Shown here: positions 61,858-64,000 of the stretch, piece by piece
How the letters are laid out: each line of letters opens with the position of its first letter
How positions within the stretch are numbered: position 1 is the first letter of the stretch
Assembly (NCBI GenBank): GCA_910578385.1
Contig: CAJTQV010000003.1
Coordinates: 133,051 to 197,050 of the forward strand
Direction: 5' to 3'
DNA length: 64,000 bases
Source of the DNA: an uncultured Muribaculaceae bacterium
GTDB lineage: Bacteria; Bacteroidota; Bacteroidia; Bacteroidales; Muribaculaceae
Notes under the pieces: generated by a model
Database searches by the model: none
What the model saw: only the letters and a program-made list of their open reading frames with translations
What the model was told of the DNA's origin: nothing
Translations under genes and position numbers: made by a program

Positions 61858-63609
61858 ATGAACAACGAAGAATTGTTGAGAACCGTCACCGAACGGGCTC
61901 AGAAATGGCTCAGCGAGCAGTATGATGCCGAGACACGCGCCGAAGTGAAGGCAATGCTCGATGCGGAAGACAAGACACAGCTCATCGAGGCTTTCTATAA
62001 GGACCTCGAATTCGGTACAGGCGGTCTGCGCGGCATCATGGGTGCCGGTACCAACCGCATGAATATCTACACCGTGGGTGCAGCAACCCAGGGTCTCGCA
62101 AACTACCTCAAGGACACATTCAAGGAACTTCCCCAGATTTCTGTGGCCGTAGGTCATGATGTGCGTAACAACTCACGCAAGTTTGCCGAGCTGACCGCAA
62201 AGGTGTTTGCCGCAAACGGAATCAAGGTATATCTTTTCGACGGTCCCTGCCCGACTCCGGAGGTGTCCTACGCCATCCGCAAGCTCGGTTGCCAGAGCGG
62301 TGTCATGGTGACAGCCAGCCACAACCCGAAAGAGTACAACGGTTACAAGGCATACTGGAGCGACGGTGCGCAGATGATCGCTCCCCACGATGTCAAGACC
62401 ATCGAGTATGTTAATGCCATCACATCTGTTGACCAGATCAAGTTCGATGCTGACGAGGCTCTTATCCAGACCATCGGCAAGGACATCGACGACCAGTATC
62501 TCGCCGACATCCACAAGCTCAGCCTTGACCCCGAGGTAGACAAGAAGCACCATGACATGAAGATTGTCTATACCCCGATTCATGGTACAGGGCTCCGTCT
62601 TGTTTTCGACTCTCTCAAACTCTGGGGCTTCGACAATGTTATCCACGTTCCGGAGCAGGATGTTCAGAGTGGAGACTTCCCCACCGTGGTTTCGCCCAAC
62701 CCCGAGAACTCCGAGGCTATGACCATGGGTATCGCCAAGGCCAAGGAGACAGGAGCAAGTCTCGTGCTCGCTTCCGACCCCGATGCTGACCGTGTAGGTC
62801 TCGTGGTTCGCGACAAGGAGGGCAACTATCAGCTCGTGAACGGTAACCAGATCTGTATGCTCCTCATCTACTATCTGATCACTCAGAATGTGGAGAAGGG
62901 TCTGCTCAACGGCAACGAGTATGTTGTCAAGACAATCGTCACAACCGAGGCTATCAAGCGTATCGCCGATGCCAACAACATCCGCATGTTCGACTGCTAT
63001 ACCGGCTTCAAGTGGATTGCCGACGTGATGCGCAACATGGAGTCAACCGGACGTTACATAGGTGGTGGCGAGGAGAGCTACGGCTTCCTCCCCGAGACTT
63101 TCGTACGCGACAAGGACTCAGTTTCTACCAACTCACTCATCGCCGAGTGTGCCGCATGGGCTGCCGACAAGGGCATGAACCTCTACGAGCTTCTCGTTGA
63201 CATCTATGCTCAGTATGGTTTCTCACGCGAACGTGGAGTGAGCGTTGTCCGTCCGGGCAAGACCGGTGCCGAGGAGATTGTGGCCATGATGAAGAACTTC
63301 CGTGAGAATCCCCCCAAGACACTTGCCGGAAGCCCTGTGACCTGCATCAAGGACTATTCCGATCTCAACTGCCGCAATCTCAAGGATGGCTCGGTAGAGA
63401 AGATGGACTTCCCGACAACGTCGAACGTTCTCCAGTTCTTCACCGAAGCCGGCGACAAGGTTTCTGTGCGTCCTTCAGGCACAGAGCCCAAGATCAAGTT
63501 CTACGTCGAAGTCCGCGAGGATATGCCCTCTAAGGAGAAATACGAGGAGACCGTAGCAGCTGCCGAGAAGCACATCGACCAGGTGCTCGCCGACCTCGGT
63601 GTGAAGTAA
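61858..63609 (+). CDS. Phospho-sugar mutase (phosphoglucomutase/phosphomannomutase type)
   Basis: 583 residues. The four signature loops are clear: the phosphoserine loop MVTASHNPKEYNGYKAYW, the metal loop SDPDADRVGLV, the sugar loop GGGEESYGFLPE, and the phosphate loop RPSGTEPKIKFY. The length and the N-terminal FGTGGLRGIMGAGTNRMN fit the PgcA/PGM2-like group. It interconverts hexose-1- and 6-phosphates, linking glucan breakdown to glycolysis, which suits the neighbouring MalQ. The coding sequence is strongly codon-biased, suggesting high expression. Confidence 0.93.
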   Translation: MNNEELLRTVTERAQKWLSEQYDAETRAEVKAMLDAEDKTQLIEAFYKDLEFGTGGLRGIMGAGTNRMNIYTVGAATQGLANYLKDTFKELPQISVAVGHDVRNNSRKFAELTAKVFAANGIKVYLFDGPCPTPEVSYAIRKLGCQSGVMVTASHNPKEYNGYKAYWSDGAQMIAPHDVKTIEYVNAITSVDQIKFDADEALIQTIGKDIDDQYLADIHKLSLDPEVDKKHHDMKIVYTPIHGTGLRLVFDSLKLWGFDNVIHVPEQDVQSGDFPTVVSPNPENSEAMTMGIAKAKETGASLVLASDPDADRVGLVVRDKEGNYQLVNGNQICMLLIYYLITQNVEKGLLNGNEYVVKTIVTTEAIKRIADANNIRMFDCYTGFKWIADVMRNMESTGRYIGGGEESYGFLPETFVRDKDSVSTNSLIAECAAWAADKGMNLYELLVDIYAQYGFSRERGVSVVRPGKTGAEEIVAMMKNFRENPPKTLAGSPVTCIKDYSDLNCRNLKDGSVEKMDFPTTSNVLQFFTEAGDKVSVRPSGTEPKIKFYVEVREDMPSKEKYEETVAAAEKHIDQVLADLGVK

Positions 63610-63621
63610 AAAGCTATAAGC

Positions 63622-63656
63622 CCTATATGGCCTATTAGACCTATTAGACCTATTAG
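63622..63656. repeat. Tandem 9-bp units CCTATTAGA before a palindrome
   Basis: CCTATATGG, CCTATTAGA, CCTATTAGA and CCTATTAG follow one another, 12 bp after the mutase stop. The array ends 14 bp before the perfect hairpin at 63671, mirroring the layout at 4652-4729. Confidence 0.75.
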
Positions 63657-63670
63657 CCTCATAGAGCTAC

Positions 63671-63710
63671 TTAAAAAGGAGCTATGCCGACCGGCATAGC
63701 TCCTTTTTAA
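63671..63710. terminator. Bidirectional terminator, 19-bp perfect stem
   Basis: TTAAAAAGGAGCTATGCCG (63671-63689) pairs exactly with 63692-63710, with a 2-nt loop. It lies between the convergent mutase and malQ genes and carries A/T runs on both sides. Confidence 0.9.
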
Positions 63711-63731
63711 GCATTATAGGGCTGATTGTTA

Positions 63732-64000
63732 TCAGCGGTTCGATTCCTCGATCTTGCGGGCGATCATGTTGTTGAATGTCTCCTGCGCCATAAGCTCCTC
63801 TACGCTGAGGTGCATACGGTAACGCCAGTAGTGACGCGGGTTCGCAGGCTCGTTGATCTGCTCTTCGGCCGGGTTCTGGCGACGGAGGTGACCGTCGGCT
63901 GAAAGCCAGTCCTGAAGCGGCAGTATGCAGAGCATCGAGGGACTCTTCAGCTGGAGGTCGATGATCTTGTCGCAGATCCAAGGCTCTGCAAAGTAGGGAG
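63732..64000 (-). CDS. malQ: 4-alpha-glucanotransferase (MalQ), C-terminal fragment at window edge
   Basis: The last 89 residues of a gene that extends beyond the window. The frame reads PYFAEPWICDKIIDLQLKSP, then SMLCILPLQDWLSADG and NEPANPRHYWRYRMHLSVEE. These are the conserved C-terminal motifs of amylomaltase (GH77), including the N-x-P-x-x-P-x-x-Y-W-R-Y-R-M-H signature. The enzyme transfers glucan chains during maltodextrin and starch use. The stop codon is at 63734-63732. Confidence 0.88.
   Translation of the reverse strand, partial: PYFAEPWICDKIIDLQLKSPSMLCILPLQDWLSADGHLRRQNPAEEQINEPANPRHYWRYRMHLSVEELMAQETFNNMIARKIEESNR

Overview
The window looks like a chromosomal segment of a gut Bacteroidales bacterium, most likely Muribaculaceae (Duncaniella/Muribaculum-like). 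Reasons: promoters of the Bacteroidota type (TTTG/TTG, then 19-20 bp, then TAnnTTTG) recur throughout; several secreted proteins end in type IX secretion (T9SS)-like sorting tails; DUF4301, DUF5063, OstA-like and Porin_10-type proteins are present; and gene orders such as tig-clpP-clpX-recQ and PPIase-surA-ostA-mutL are typical of the order. Family assignments come from reading motifs in the translations; no database search was possible.

Layout. 1-4560 (+): two large secreted proteins, the first cut by the window edge. 4600-4910: a terminator, a decamer array with a 32-bp palindrome, and tRNA-His (-). 4920-10067 (-): tlpA-like, a radical SAM gene, aroC and rho, packed as one operon behind a strong promoter and a ~300-nt rho leader. 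10557-14695 (+): alpha/beta hydrolase, a RelA/SpoT-like protein whose hydrolase motif is lost, and a lipoprotein. 14718-17107: divergent tdh and kbl (threonine to glycine). 17108-24910: an accessory stretch of lower GC with a 97-bp inverted-repeat element, a strongly structured ~300-nt RNA, a uracil-DNA-glycosylase-like protein, two BspA-type leucine-rich-repeat proteins, and a two-gene ATPase plus PD-(D/E)XK-like cassette with its own promoter. 24911-29571: outer-membrane porin (-) and a secreted protein with a decayed zinc-protease motif (+). 29817-32451 (+): yicC, gmk, nadD, DUF5063. A ~355-bp MITE lies directly before an M18 aminopeptidase. 34326-40273 (+): tig, clpP, clpX, recQ. 40472-48839 (+): three periplasmic folding factors, an OstA-like protein and mutL. 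48925-52557 (-): DUF4301, guanine deaminase, tilS. 52717-54858 (+): reverse rubrerythrin, ruvX, Rpn-family nuclease. 54945-61465 (-): AspT/YidE-type transporter, a CBM26-like starch-binding protein, PBP1a, flavin reductase. 61858-63609 (+): phosphohexose mutase. 63732-64000 (-): the C-terminal end of 4-alpha-glucanotransferase.

How it fits together. Most of the window is housekeeping: envelope biogenesis (PPIases, SurA, OstA, PBP1a, porin), proteostasis (trigger factor, ClpXP), nucleotide and tRNA metabolism (gmk, nadD, guaD, tilS), DNA repair (recQ, mutL, ruvX), stringent response and termination (RelA-like, Rho). The surface layer suggests life among host polymers: CARDB/FN3 proteins, BspA repeats and starch-binding modules, together with glucan-processing enzymes (phosphoglucomutase, MalQ).

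The best candidates for undescribed biology are the structured RNA at 17500-17803, whose terminator shares bases with a competing long-range helix upstream of a translationally coupled UDG-like/BspA pair, and the ATPase/nuclease-like cassette at 22892-24793.
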